Shown: positions 34,449 to 41,163 of the stretch, in pieces
Layout: each line of letters begins with the position of its first letter
How positions within the stretch are numbered: the stretch's first letter is position 1
Assembly (NCBI GenBank): GCA_003220935.1
Contig: QHTT01000086.1
Coordinates: 1-41,163, forward strand
Direction of reading: 5' to 3'
DNA from: Gemmatimonadota bacterium
GTDB taxonomy: Bacteria > Gemmatimonadota > Gemmatimonadetes > Gemmatimonadales > GWC2-71-9
Length of the DNA: 41,163 nt
Made by a program: the position numbers and the translations under genes
The notes under the pieces: model-generated
Told to the model about the DNA's origin: nothing
The model's database searches: none
The model's input: only the letters and a program-made list of their open reading frames with translations

Positions 34449-35867
34449 ATGAAACACCGTCTGCTCCTCACCCTGGGTCTGGGGGTCTGCCTCACCGGCA
34501 CCGCCAGGGCCCAGACGAAGCGCATCGAACTCTCCGACCTGCAGAAGCTCGTTAACGTCTCCGACCCGCAGATCGCCCCGGACGGAAAATCGATCGCGTG
34601 CGTTGTGTCGCGCGTTAACTGGACTGATGACCGGTTCGACGCGAATCTCGTGCTGGTCGACATCGCGAGCGGCACGCAGCGCAAGCTTACCTTCGACCGC
34701 AAGGGCGTCGGCTCGCCCCGCTGGTCCCCGAGCGGGGATCGCCTCGCATTTCTCGCGACCGCGGGCTCGGGGGACAAGGCGGCACCGCAGGTGTTCGTGC
34801 TCGACATGCGCGGAGGCGAGGCTCGTCAGATTACCGAAGCGGCAAACGGCGTGGAGCAGTACGCCTGGAAGCCCGACGGGGCCGACATCGCCTACGTCAC
34901 CCCCGACGACGCCGAGAACAAGAAGGAGATCGAGGCGCACAACGACGCCTTCGAGGTGGGTGACGACGGCTATCTCACCACCGCGGCCCCCACGCCGTCG
35001 CACCTCTGGATGGTGCCGGTCGGGGGTGGGACGGCGCGGCGCCTGACCCACGGCGCGTGGAGCCTGGCCAAGAGCCAACCCCCCGGCCCGCCGTCCTCGC
35101 CGCTCGCCTGGTCGCCAGACGGCAAGTCGCTCCTGTTCACACAACAGGCCACGCCGCATTTCGGCGACGCCGAACAGTCGGTGGTGATGGTGCTCGACGT
35201 CGCCACGAGTGAGAGTCGCAAGCTCACCGCGCACAAGGCGTTCGAAGGCTACGCCAGCTACTCGCCCGACGGCTCGCGCATCGCCTACTGGTACCCGCGC
35301 GACGGCGATCCCAACAACGTGAACGACATTCACGTAACGACCGCGGCCGGGGGCGACGGGACGGTTCAGACCCGCGCCGTCGACCGTAACCTGGTGCGCG
35401 CGGTCTGGATGCCCGACGGCAAGTCGTTGCTCTTGGGGGGTCACGACGGGACGCGCACCGTGTTGTGGCTCGTGCCGCTGGGTGGCGCGGCCAAGCGCAT
35501 CGACCTGGGCGAGGTCAGCCCGGCGTGGGGCTTCTGGATCGATGTCTCGGTCGGCAAAGATGGCGCGATCACATTCGCGGGCAGCACCCCAGACCGGCCG
35601 ACCGAGCTGTATTACCTCGCCTCGGCGGCGGCGCCGCCGCGCCGGCTGACGGACCTGAACGCCGAAGTCGCCGCGCGCCAGCTCGGCAGCATGGAGCGGT
35701 TCGAGTGGTCGGGGCCGGACGGCTTCCAGAGCGACGGCGTCGTCAGGCCGTGGCCGCGCACGACTACATCGTGTTCTCGCCCAACTACCGCGGCTCGGAC
35801 AACCTCGGCAACGCCTACCAGCGCGCCATCTTCAACGACGCGGGCGACGGCCCGGGGCGGGACGTGA
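34449..35867 (+). pseudogene. S9 prolyl oligopeptidase-family peptidase, 5' part of a broken gene
   Basis: A signal peptide (residues 1-22, ending TGTARAQ) is followed by a seven-bladed beta-propeller with repeated SPDG/SPSG blade motifs and the RLTDLNAEVA hinge. The family reading is good to DGFQSDGV near 35741. At that point about 35 residues expected in the family, which would contain the HGGP oxyanion motif, are missing and the frame changes; the remaining 40 or so codons to 35867 are out of frame. The intact enzyme would be a secreted dipeptidyl/acylaminoacyl peptidase. GGGGAGA precedes the ATG. Either the gene is dead or the assembly has lost about 100 bases here. Confidence 0.8.
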
Positions 35868-36379
35868 TGGCCGGGATCGCGGCGCTCGTGAAGCTCGGCG
35901 GCGTGGACACGACCCGCATCGCTGTCTCCGGATGGTCGTACGGGGGCTACATGACGAGCTGGTTGATCGGGCACTACCACGTGTGGAAGGCGGCGGTCGC
36001 CGGGGCCGCGGTGACGAACCTCGTGGACCAGTACAACATGGCGGACTTCAACGTGCTGGAGCGCTACGGCTTCTCGAGCTTCGCCTCCCCGTGGACGGGG
36101 CAGGCGCTCCAGGCCTATCGCGACCAGTCACCGATCTCGTATGCCGCCGCGATGAAGACCCCCACGCTGATCCTGTCGGATGTGCGCGACGCGCGGGTCA
36201 CGGTCACGCAGTCCTATGAGCTGTATCACGCGCTGCGGGACAACGGCGTACCGGTCAAGTTCGTCGCCTATCCCGTCGACGGGCATTTCCCCAGCGATCC
36301 GGTACGCACGACGGACGTGTACCGGCGCTGGATCGACTGGCTGGATCAATACCTGAAGGGGCCCGTCTCGACCCGGTAG
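35744..36379 (+). pseudogene. S9 peptidase, 3' catalytic part in shifted frame
   Basis: This frame resumes the family at QAVAAHDYIVFSPNYRGSDN. It keeps the nucleophile Ser in SGWSYGGYMTSW, the Asp in LSDVRDARV and the His in VDGHFPSD, so the catalytic triad itself is complete. Only the start of the hydrolase domain with HGGP is absent. A GTG at 35750 is the nearest start codon, but without the propeller and oxyanion loop the product would not be a working peptidase. The GT87 gene begins 8 nt after the stop, so transcription probably runs on. Confidence 0.8.
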
Positions 36380-36387
36380 CGGTCGCC

Positions 36388-37575
36388 GTGCGTCCGGCGC
36401 TCCCCAGAATCGCGAGAATCGCACGTCCCCGTCGCTGGCTGCTCGGCCTGTACGTGGCGAGCGCCCTGCTCGTCACGCTGCAGCAGGGTGTGCTCCGCCC
36501 GTCCAACAACTTCCGCGTGTTCCGTTCCGCGACCATCAATCTGCTCGCCGGGCGCGATCTGTACGCGGCACACCCCGAGCAACACTTCGACTACTACAAG
36601 TACAGCCCGACGTTCGCGCTGCTGTTCGCGCCGCTCGCCTATCTGCCGTTCGCCCTGGCGTTCTTCTGCTGGAGCCTGCTCAACGCGCTGCTCCTCTGGT
36701 ACGCGCTGGAGCGTCTCTTGCCGCGGCGCGAGGCCACGCTCGCCCTCGGGCTCCTGTACCTCGAGGTGCTGTTCGCGATGCAGTACGGGCAGAGCAACGC
36801 GCTGGTCGCTGCGCTCATGGTGCTGGCCTTCGTCGCGCTGGAGCGGAGTCGCCAGCTCGAGGCAGCGATCGAGCTGGCGCTCGGCGCATCGATCAAGTTG
36901 TTTCCGCTGGCCCTGCTCCCGGTCGCGGTGCTCCACCCGCGGCGCGCGCGGTTCGGTCTCCTCTTCCTCGGTGTCGTGACGGCGCTGGTCGTCTTGCCGC
37001 TCCTTGCGGTACCCGCACCGGAGCTCGTCGCCCAGTACCGCTCGTGGCGCGCCATCGAAGCGTCGGACACGCTGAACCGGGGCTATTCCCTGATGCAGTA
37101 TCTCTACATGACGCTCGGCACGGACTGGCCCAACTGGCCGGCGCAGTTCGCGGGCACGGCGCTGCTCGTGGCGCCGCTCGCGCTCGGCCGGCGGGGGGGG
37201 CGCTGGAGCGACGCGGCGTTCCGCCGCCTCGTCCTGTGCTCGGTGCTCGTCTACGTGGTGCTCTTCAACCATCAGTCGGAGCGGGCGACATTCGTCATCG
37301 CTTACACCGGGATCGTCGTCTGGTGCGTGAGCTCCGAGTCGAGCCGGCTCAAGACCGCGATCCTCGCGCTCACGCTGCTCGTGATGGTGGTCCACGACGT
37401 GGACATCGTGCCGCGGTGGGTGAAGTCGGAGATCCTGATTCCCTACCGCATCAAGGGCATTCCCTGCCTGGTGGCCTGGTGCGCGATGCAGGTGGAGCTG
37501 TGGGCTACAGCGCTCCGAAGTGAATCAGCCGGAAGCTCCCTCGCCGGAACCGCTCCCGAACCTCGGGGCGCGTGA
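36388..37575 (+). CDS. GT87-family (DUF2029) polyprenyl-phosphate-sugar glycosyltransferase
   Basis: 395 residues from a GTG start with about ten membrane helices. The first extracytoplasmic loop carries DLYAAHP and DYYKYSP, the acidic/aromatic loop typical of GT-C enzymes of the DUF2029/GT87 group. Members move mannose or other sugars from polyprenyl-phosphate donors onto lipids or glycans on the outer face of the inner membrane. The ALG5-like GT2 gene 760 nt downstream could make such a donor. Its 3' end overlaps the convergent ChbG-like gene by 71 nt. The acceptor is unknown. Confidence 0.85.
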   Translation: MRPALPRIARIARPRRWLLGLYVASALLVTLQQGVLRPSNNFRVFRSATINLLAGRDLYAAHPEQHFDYYKYSPTFALLFAPLAYLPFALAFFCWSLLNALLLWYALERLLPRREATLALGLLYLEVLFAMQYGQSNALVAALMVLAFVALERSRQLEAAIELALGASIKLFPLALLPVAVLHPRRARFGLLFLGVVTALVVLPLLAVPAPELVAQYRSWRAIEASDTLNRGYSLMQYLYMTLGTDWPNWPAQFAGTALLVAPLALGRRGGRWSDAAFRRLVLCSVLVYVVLFNHQSERATFVIAYTGIVVWCVSSESSRLKTAILALTLLVMVVHDVDIVPRWVKSEILIPYRIKGIPCLVAWCAMQVELWATALRSESAGSSLAGTAPEPRGA

Positions 37576-38341
37576 GCGCGGCCAGCTCCCGGGCGCGCGG
37601 CGCGGTGTAGTCGTCCCAGGCCGCGAGCTCCCCGTCGGGATGGCCGGGATGCACCATCAGCTCGGTGGTGCCTGGCTTGAGGTGGTCGAGCAGGGCCAGC
37701 AGGCGCCGCAGGAAGCGGGGGCTTCCCTGGAGCGAGATGCCGACGAAGCGATCCGGCCGGCGCAGCGGCGACGCCCCGCCTGCCGCAAGGCTCCAGGCCA
37801 GCCGCAGCGTCGCTTTCTTCACCAGGGCACGCCAGCTCATCAGGTTGACGCTGTACCGCTCGAGCGGCACCCGGACGACCCGAATCCCTTCCCGGCGGGC
37901 GGTTTCCACGACCGGCCCCCACACCCCCGGAAGCACGTGGACGTGCCGGTGGCTGTCCAAGTGGGTGACGACGAGTCCCGCATTGCGCAGTCGCGCGATC
38001 TGCGCCGCGCACTCGATCGCGATGTCCCCCGGATCGATGCGTCCCGCCAGCGCGCGCGCGATGAACCGCCGCAGCGGATGGAACCAGCCGGTGCGGGCGT
38101 CGCTCAGGCTGCCGCCCCACGAGACGGGTCGACCGGTCGTCAGGTTGAGGTGCAAGCCGACCCCGAGGCCGGGGCCGATATCGCGCAGCCGCCGCGCGCC
38201 GTCGGTCCACCCCGGCGTGTTCACGAGAACGGAGACTGAGGACACCACGCCCGCCGCGTGCGCCTCCAGGATCCCGCGGTTCACGCCGGCCGATAGGCCG
38301 AAGTCGTCGGCGTTGACGACGAGGCGCCGTGCGTCAGCCGT
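37505..38341 (-). CDS. ChbG/YdjC-type carbohydrate deacetylase, probable ACG start
   Basis: About 278 residues. Family motifs: VVNADDFGLS at the N-terminus (metal-binding Asp about D13), GLHLNLTTGRP, and THLDSHRHVHVLP with the catalytic/metal His residues. YdjC proteins remove acetyl groups from N-acetylated sugars. The first ATG/GTG/TTG in frame is GTG 38284, which falls after the essential NADDFG motif and cannot be the true start. Between the upstream in-frame stop and that motif only ACG codons are plausible; ACG at 38341 gives MADARRLVVNADDFG, the normal length, and overlaps the GT2 stop by 8 nt. Context suggests deacetylation of a lipid-linked sugar. Confidence 0.87.
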   Translation of the reverse strand, partial: TADARRLVVNADDFGLSAGVNRGILEAHAAGVVSSVSVLVNTPGWTDGARRLRDIGPGLGVGLHLNLTTGRPVSWGGSLSDARTGWFHPLRRFIARALAGRIDPGDIAIECAAQIARLRNAGLVVTHLDSHRHVHVLPGVWGPVVETARREGIRVVRVPLERYSVNLMSWRALVKKATLRLAWSLAAGGASPLRRPDRFVGISLQGSPRFLRRLLALLDHLKPGTTELMVHPGHPDGELAAWDDYTAPRARELAALTRPEVRERFRRGSFRLIHFGAL

Positions 38342-39086
38342 AGCGCCCCCGCCAGTCGTTCCACCGGATCTTCACGAGGTCCTCGAGCATCTCGACCGCG
38401 TCCGCCGCGAAGCGGACGGTGCTCGGCTCGTCGTCGTACCGATACTGAACCGCCGCCTGCGCGACCGTCAGCCCGTGCTTCTTGGCAAGGTAGAGCAGCT
38501 CGACGTCGAAGCCGAAGCCGGCGATGGTGAGCCGCGGGACGATCAGCTCGGCCGCGCGCGCCGTAAGGCCCTTCAGGCCGGCCTGCGTATCGAGAATCCC
38601 CGGCAACAAGAGGAGCCGCACCACGCGGTTGAACACCCGGCTCATCACGTGCCGAGTGTACAGGTAATGGAAGAAGGACGGACTCATGAGGTAGCGCGAC
38701 TCGGGGAGCACGCGACAGGCGATGGCCACGTCGCTCCCTGTCTCGAGCCGGTGCACGATGTGTGCAATTTCGTCGAGCGGATACGCCAGATCGGCGTCCG
38801 TGAAGACCCGGTAGCGCCCCCGGGCGGCGAGCATCCCCCGGGCGACCGAAAAGCCTTTGCCCCGGTTCGCCTCGTTCCGGAGCACGGTCACCTCCGCGGC
38901 GTCGCGACCGAAGTCCGCGAGCAGGCGGGCGGCGGCGGGCTCGCTGGCGTCGTCGACCAGGACCAGCTCGGTGGGGTGGCCCTGAGCGCACGCGAACGCC
39001 CGCAGCGCCGCGAGGTGCGCCGGGAGTCGATCCGCCCCGTTGCGCACCGGTACGACGACCGATAGGTAGATGGCGCGATCAGCCAC
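38334..39086 (-). CDS. GT2 glycosyltransferase, polyprenyl-phosphate glucosyl/mannosyltransferase (ALG5-like)
   Basis: 250 residues from GTG 39086. The GT-A core reads VVVPVRNGADRLP, ELVLVDDASE, NRGKGFSVARGML and the metal-binding FTDADLAYPLDE, followed by DTQAGLKGLTARAAEL and GFGFDVELLYLAKK. That last pair is characteristic of dolichyl-phosphate beta-glucosyltransferase (ALG5)-like enzymes, which make polyprenyl-phosphate-hexose on the cytoplasmic face. No C-terminal membrane helix is present. It overlaps the ChbG-like gene and lies near the GT87 gene, giving a donor-making, modifying and transferring set. Confidence 0.9.
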   Translation of the reverse strand: MADRAIYLSVVVPVRNGADRLPAHLAALRAFACAQGHPTELVLVDDASEPAAARLLADFGRDAAEVTVLRNEANRGKGFSVARGMLAARGRYRVFTDADLAYPLDEIAHIVHRLETGSDVAIACRVLPESRYLMSPSFFHYLYTRHVMSRVFNRVVRLLLLPGILDTQAGLKGLTARAAELIVPRLTIAGFGFDVELLYLAKKHGLTVAQAAVQYRYDDEPSTVRFAADAVEMLEDLVKIRWNDWRGRYG

Positions 39087-39091
39087 GCGAC

Positions 39092-39135
39092 CAAAGCTAC
39101 GGCGCTCGACGCCGGGCACCAGCTGCTGTAGCTTT
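39092..39135. promoter_or_regulatory. Divergent promoter region with inverted TAGCTTT boxes
   Basis: AAAGCTAC (39093-39100) and GTAGCTTT (39128-39135) are perfect 8-bp inverted copies, 27 bp apart, in the 75-bp gap between two divergent genes. Each gives a TAGCTTT box reading toward its gene: TAGCTTTG ends 5 nt before the GT2 start, and TAGCTTTC lies 25 nt before the methyltransferase start. They may be the two -10/-7 elements. Confidence 0.45.
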
Positions 39136-39161
39136 CCGGCCCGCGATTCTCGAGGCGCACC

Positions 39162-40025
39162 GTGACCGAAGCGTCCGGAACCATCCAGCACGTCTCCGAT
39201 ACCGCGCGCTGGGTCGCGTTGTATCGGGCGATCGAGTCCGAGCGGCCGGACGCCTTGTTCCACGACCCTTACGCGCGGCGGCTGGCCGGGGCGCGCGGCG
39301 AGGAGATTCTCGCGTCCCTGCCCAAGGGCCGGACGTGGGCGTGGGCGATGATCGTGCGGACGGCGGTGATGGACGAGCTGATCCTGCGAGCAGTCGCGCG
39401 CGACGGCGTCGGAACGGTGCTGAACCTCGCCGCCGGCTTGGACACCCGACCGTACCGCCTGCCGCTCGCTCCGTCGCTCCGTTGGGTCGACGTGGACTTC
39501 CCCGACGTGATCGCCTATAAGAAGGAGCAGCTGGCGGGCGAGCGGCCGGCGTGTGCGCTCGAACAGCTCGGCGTCGATCTCACGGATCCGGCGCGCCGGC
39601 GCGCGCTGTTCGCGCAGATCGGCGTCGGGGCGCGGCAGGTGCTGGTGGTGAGCGAGGGCCTGCTCATCTACCTCACAGGCGAGCAGGTCGGGGCGCTGGC
39701 GAGCGATCTCGCCGCGCAGGCGTCCTTCGGGTGGTGGCTGATGGACCTCGCCTCGCCCGGGCTGCTCAAAATGATGGCGCGGACGTGGGGTCGCGCCGTC
39801 GCCGACAACGCGCCGTTCCGGTTCGCCCCTCCCGAAGGGACCCGGTTCTTCGAGCCGTTCGGCTGGCGCGAGGCGGAGTTCCGCTCGACCTGGGAGGAAT
39901 CGCTGCGGCTCAAACGGACGATGCGCCTGGCCTGGCTGTGGGGCCTGCTCGGCCGGTTGTACCCGAAACGCAAGCGGGAAGAGTTCCGTCGCTTCTCCGG
40001 CATCGTGCTGCTGGGACGCCGCTGA
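39162..40025 (+). CDS. SAM-dependent O-methyltransferase of the LCMT/PPM1 family
   Basis: 287 residues from a GTG. The family signature is clear: SDTARWVALYRAIES and FHDPYARRLAG at the N-terminus, the SAM-binding NLAAGLDTRPYRLPL (about 87-101), WVDVDFPDVI, and VVSEGLLIYLTGEQV. Bacterial members of this group (leucine carboxyl methyltransferase fold) methylate carboxylates or hydroxyls of small molecules, often polyketides or lipids; the substrate here is unknown. It is divergent from the GT2 gene and 22 nt upstream of the cupredoxin-like gene, with which it may be co-transcribed. Confidence 0.88.
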   Translation: MTEASGTIQHVSDTARWVALYRAIESERPDALFHDPYARRLAGARGEEILASLPKGRTWAWAMIVRTAVMDELILRAVARDGVGTVLNLAAGLDTRPYRLPLAPSLRWVDVDFPDVIAYKKEQLAGERPACALEQLGVDLTDPARRRALFAQIGVGARQVLVVSEGLLIYLTGEQVGALASDLAAQASFGWWLMDLASPGLLKMMARTWGRAVADNAPFRFAPPEGTRFFEPFGWREAEFRSTWEESLRLKRTMRLAWLWGLLGRLYPKRKREEFRRFSGIVLLGRR

Positions 40026-40047
40026 CCAATCGAAAGGAAACCAAACC

Positions 40048-40881
40048 ATGCGACCCCGTCTGCTCGTTGCCAGCTTCGCAGCGTGCGCCGCCTGCGCCAG
40101 GCCGGCGCCTCAGGCCGCCGGGCCGAACGTCGTTACGATCACCGCCACCGACTACGCGTTCGGCGCGCCGGACACCATCCCCGCCGGGCTCACCACGCTG
40201 CGTCTCGTCAATCAAGGCAAGGAGCTCCACCACGCCTCGCTCGTCCGGCTCGGCGACGGCAAGACCATCGCCGACTTCCAAGCCGGGCTGCAGGCTGCGA
40301 TGACGCAGCACACCCCCCCGCCGCCGTGGATTGCTTTCGCCGGCGGGCCCAACGCCGTGACCGTCGGTGACACCGCCTGGGCAACCCAGGCGCTCGAACC
40401 CGGGTCGTACGTGCTGGTCTGCTGGATCCCGAGCGCGGACGGGGCGCCCCACATCATGAAGGGCATGCTGCGGCCCATCGTCGTCGGCGGCCCGGGAGTG
40501 GCAGCCGTGCCCGAGCCGCCCGCCGACGTGGTGGTGAAGCTCACGGATTACGACTTCCTGTTCTCCCAGCCGCTCACGGCCGGCAGGCAGACTATTCGGG
40601 TCGAAAGCGCCGGCCTCCAGGCTCACGAGATCGTGATCACGGCCCTCACGCCGGGAAAGACGCTGCAGGACTTCATCGCCTGGGAGCAGGGCGGTGAGAA
40701 GGGCCCGCTGCCCACCGGCCGGTGGCTGGGTGGTGTGACGGGGCTCGACGCAGGAGGGCATGCGCAGTTCACCGCGACCCTTGCGCCCGGGAACTATCTA
40801 ATCCTGTGCTTCTGGCCCGACGCGAAGGACGGCAAGCCGCACCTGATGCACGGGATGGGGAAGCAGATCACTGTGAGCTAA
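40048..40881 (+). CDS. Lipoprotein with two tandem cupredoxin-like domains
   Basis: 277 residues. A short signal peptide has a Cys at 13 or 16 (FAACAAC) as possible lipobox. Two similar beta-sandwich domains follow (about 27-150 and 158-277). Each has the ordered type-1 copper ligand pattern: His in HHASLV or AHEIVI, then Cys in VLVCWIP or LILCFWP, His in APHIMKG or KPHLMHG, and a Met a few residues on. The repeat within the chain suggests an internal duplication. It could be an electron carrier or copper-handling protein on the cell surface. A long palindrome starts 4 nt after the stop. Confidence 0.8.
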   Translation: MRPRLLVASFAACAACARPAPQAAGPNVVTITATDYAFGAPDTIPAGLTTLRLVNQGKELHHASLVRLGDGKTIADFQAGLQAAMTQHTPPPPWIAFAGGPNAVTVGDTAWATQALEPGSYVLVCWIPSADGAPHIMKGMLRPIVVGGPGVAAVPEPPADVVVKLTDYDFLFSQPLTAGRQTIRVESAGLQAHEIVITALTPGKTLQDFIAWEQGGEKGPLPTGRWLGGVTGLDAGGHAQFTATLAPGNYLILCFWPDAKDGKPHLMHGMGKQITVS

Positions 40882-40885
40882 GTCC

Positions 40886-40958
40886 GTAGGGTACGGCCGG
40901 GGTCTCCCTCCGCGACAAGAATACGCAGTCGCTGCGGGAGACCCCGGCCGTACCCTAC
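40886..40958. repeat. 73-bp palindromic element with perfect 23-bp arms
   Basis: Bases 40886-40908 and 40936-40958 are perfect inverted copies (GTAGGGTACGG ... CCGTACCCTAC), with a smaller stem GCGAC/GTCGC (40912-40916, 40928-40932) inside the 27-nt loop. It may end transcription of the cupredoxin gene. The perfect arms and the nearby IS630 gene also suggest a REP or MITE-type mobile repeat. Confidence 0.8.
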
Positions 40959-41015
40959 CAGCCAGTGGACTGTCTCTGAAGTTGCGATAGTACCGGCCAT
41001 GACCTATCTTAGCGC

Positions 41016-41163
41016 ATGTTCACCCCCACCTTCGCGCTCCAACTCACGGCGGCCGAGCGCGCCGAACTGGATGCCATGACCCGCGCGACGCGGATTCCGG
41101 CGGGGCTGGCGCGCCGCGCCCGCCTGATTCTCGCGCTCGCCGCGGGCACGCCGTACGACACGA
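41016..41163 (+). CDS. IS630-family transposase, N-terminal part, cut by window edge
   Basis: The 49 codons seen read as the start of an IS630/Tc1-like transposase: LTAAERAELDAMTRATR, then LARRARLILALAAG, the first helices of the helix-turn-helix DNA-binding domain. The catalytic DDE part lies beyond the edge, so I cannot say whether the element is intact. ATG 41016 follows TATCTTAG, a possible promoter box, by 3 nt. The left end of the insertion sequence should lie between the palindrome end (40958) and this start, but no second end is available to define it. Confidence 0.7.
   Translation, partial: MFTPTFALQLTAAERAELDAMTRATRIPAGLARRARLILALAAGTPYDT

Overview
This is a 41.2 kb, GC-rich, gene-dense bacterial chromosome segment with no rRNA and no CRISPR array. 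Gene content suggests a soil or sediment Gemmatimonadota-like bacterium: PAS/GAF hybrid kinases in tandem, a TPR-CHAT protein, a GH172-type lipoprotein, ECF-like sigma fragments, and several TA-n-n-TTT boxes close to start codons. The phylum is an inference; no marker gene is present to fix it.

Region 1 (1-3728): the end of a membrane-anchored TPR protein, then a large exported-looking TPR-CHAT protease-like protein. Region 2 (3729-4067): non-coding, with the 3' part of a tRNA left as a remnant. Region 3 (4068-18659): a signalling island of five histidine kinases (three CckA-like hybrids, one BarA-like hybrid with Hpt, one CHASE3-PAS kinase) and three small response regulators. No DNA-binding output domain occurs in it. 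Region 4 (18800-23166): a KefB-type cation/proton antiporter, the clamp-loader subunit holB overlapping moaC, and a lytic transglycosylase.

Region 5 (23299-26855, minus strand): a four-gene unit (two tiny proteins, a 142-residue protein, an MltD-like LysM transglycosylase) with a readable promoter, then an ilvE-type aminotransferase. Region 6 (27029-30340): a small exported protein, a sigma region-2-only protein coupled to a 58-residue membrane protein, a GH172-like lipoprotein and a small membrane protein whose stop codon lies in a MITE-like element. Region 7 (30370-33860, minus strand): tRNA-Lys and a cysI-cysG sulfite-reduction operon behind an intrinsic terminator that looks like an attenuator. 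Region 8 (34002-41163): a second sigma region-2-only protein, an S9 peptidase broken by an internal deletion, a polyprenyl-phosphate-sugar set (GT87, ChbG-like deacetylase, ALG5-like GT2), an LCMT-type methyltransferase, a double-cupredoxin lipoprotein, a long palindrome, and the start of an IS630 transposase cut by the window edge.

The most unusual points are two genes whose only sensible start codon is ACG, the pair of sigma region-2-only proteins, the cysI attenuator, and several palindromic or arrayed repeats, two filling gaps between convergent genes and one lying inside a signal sequence.
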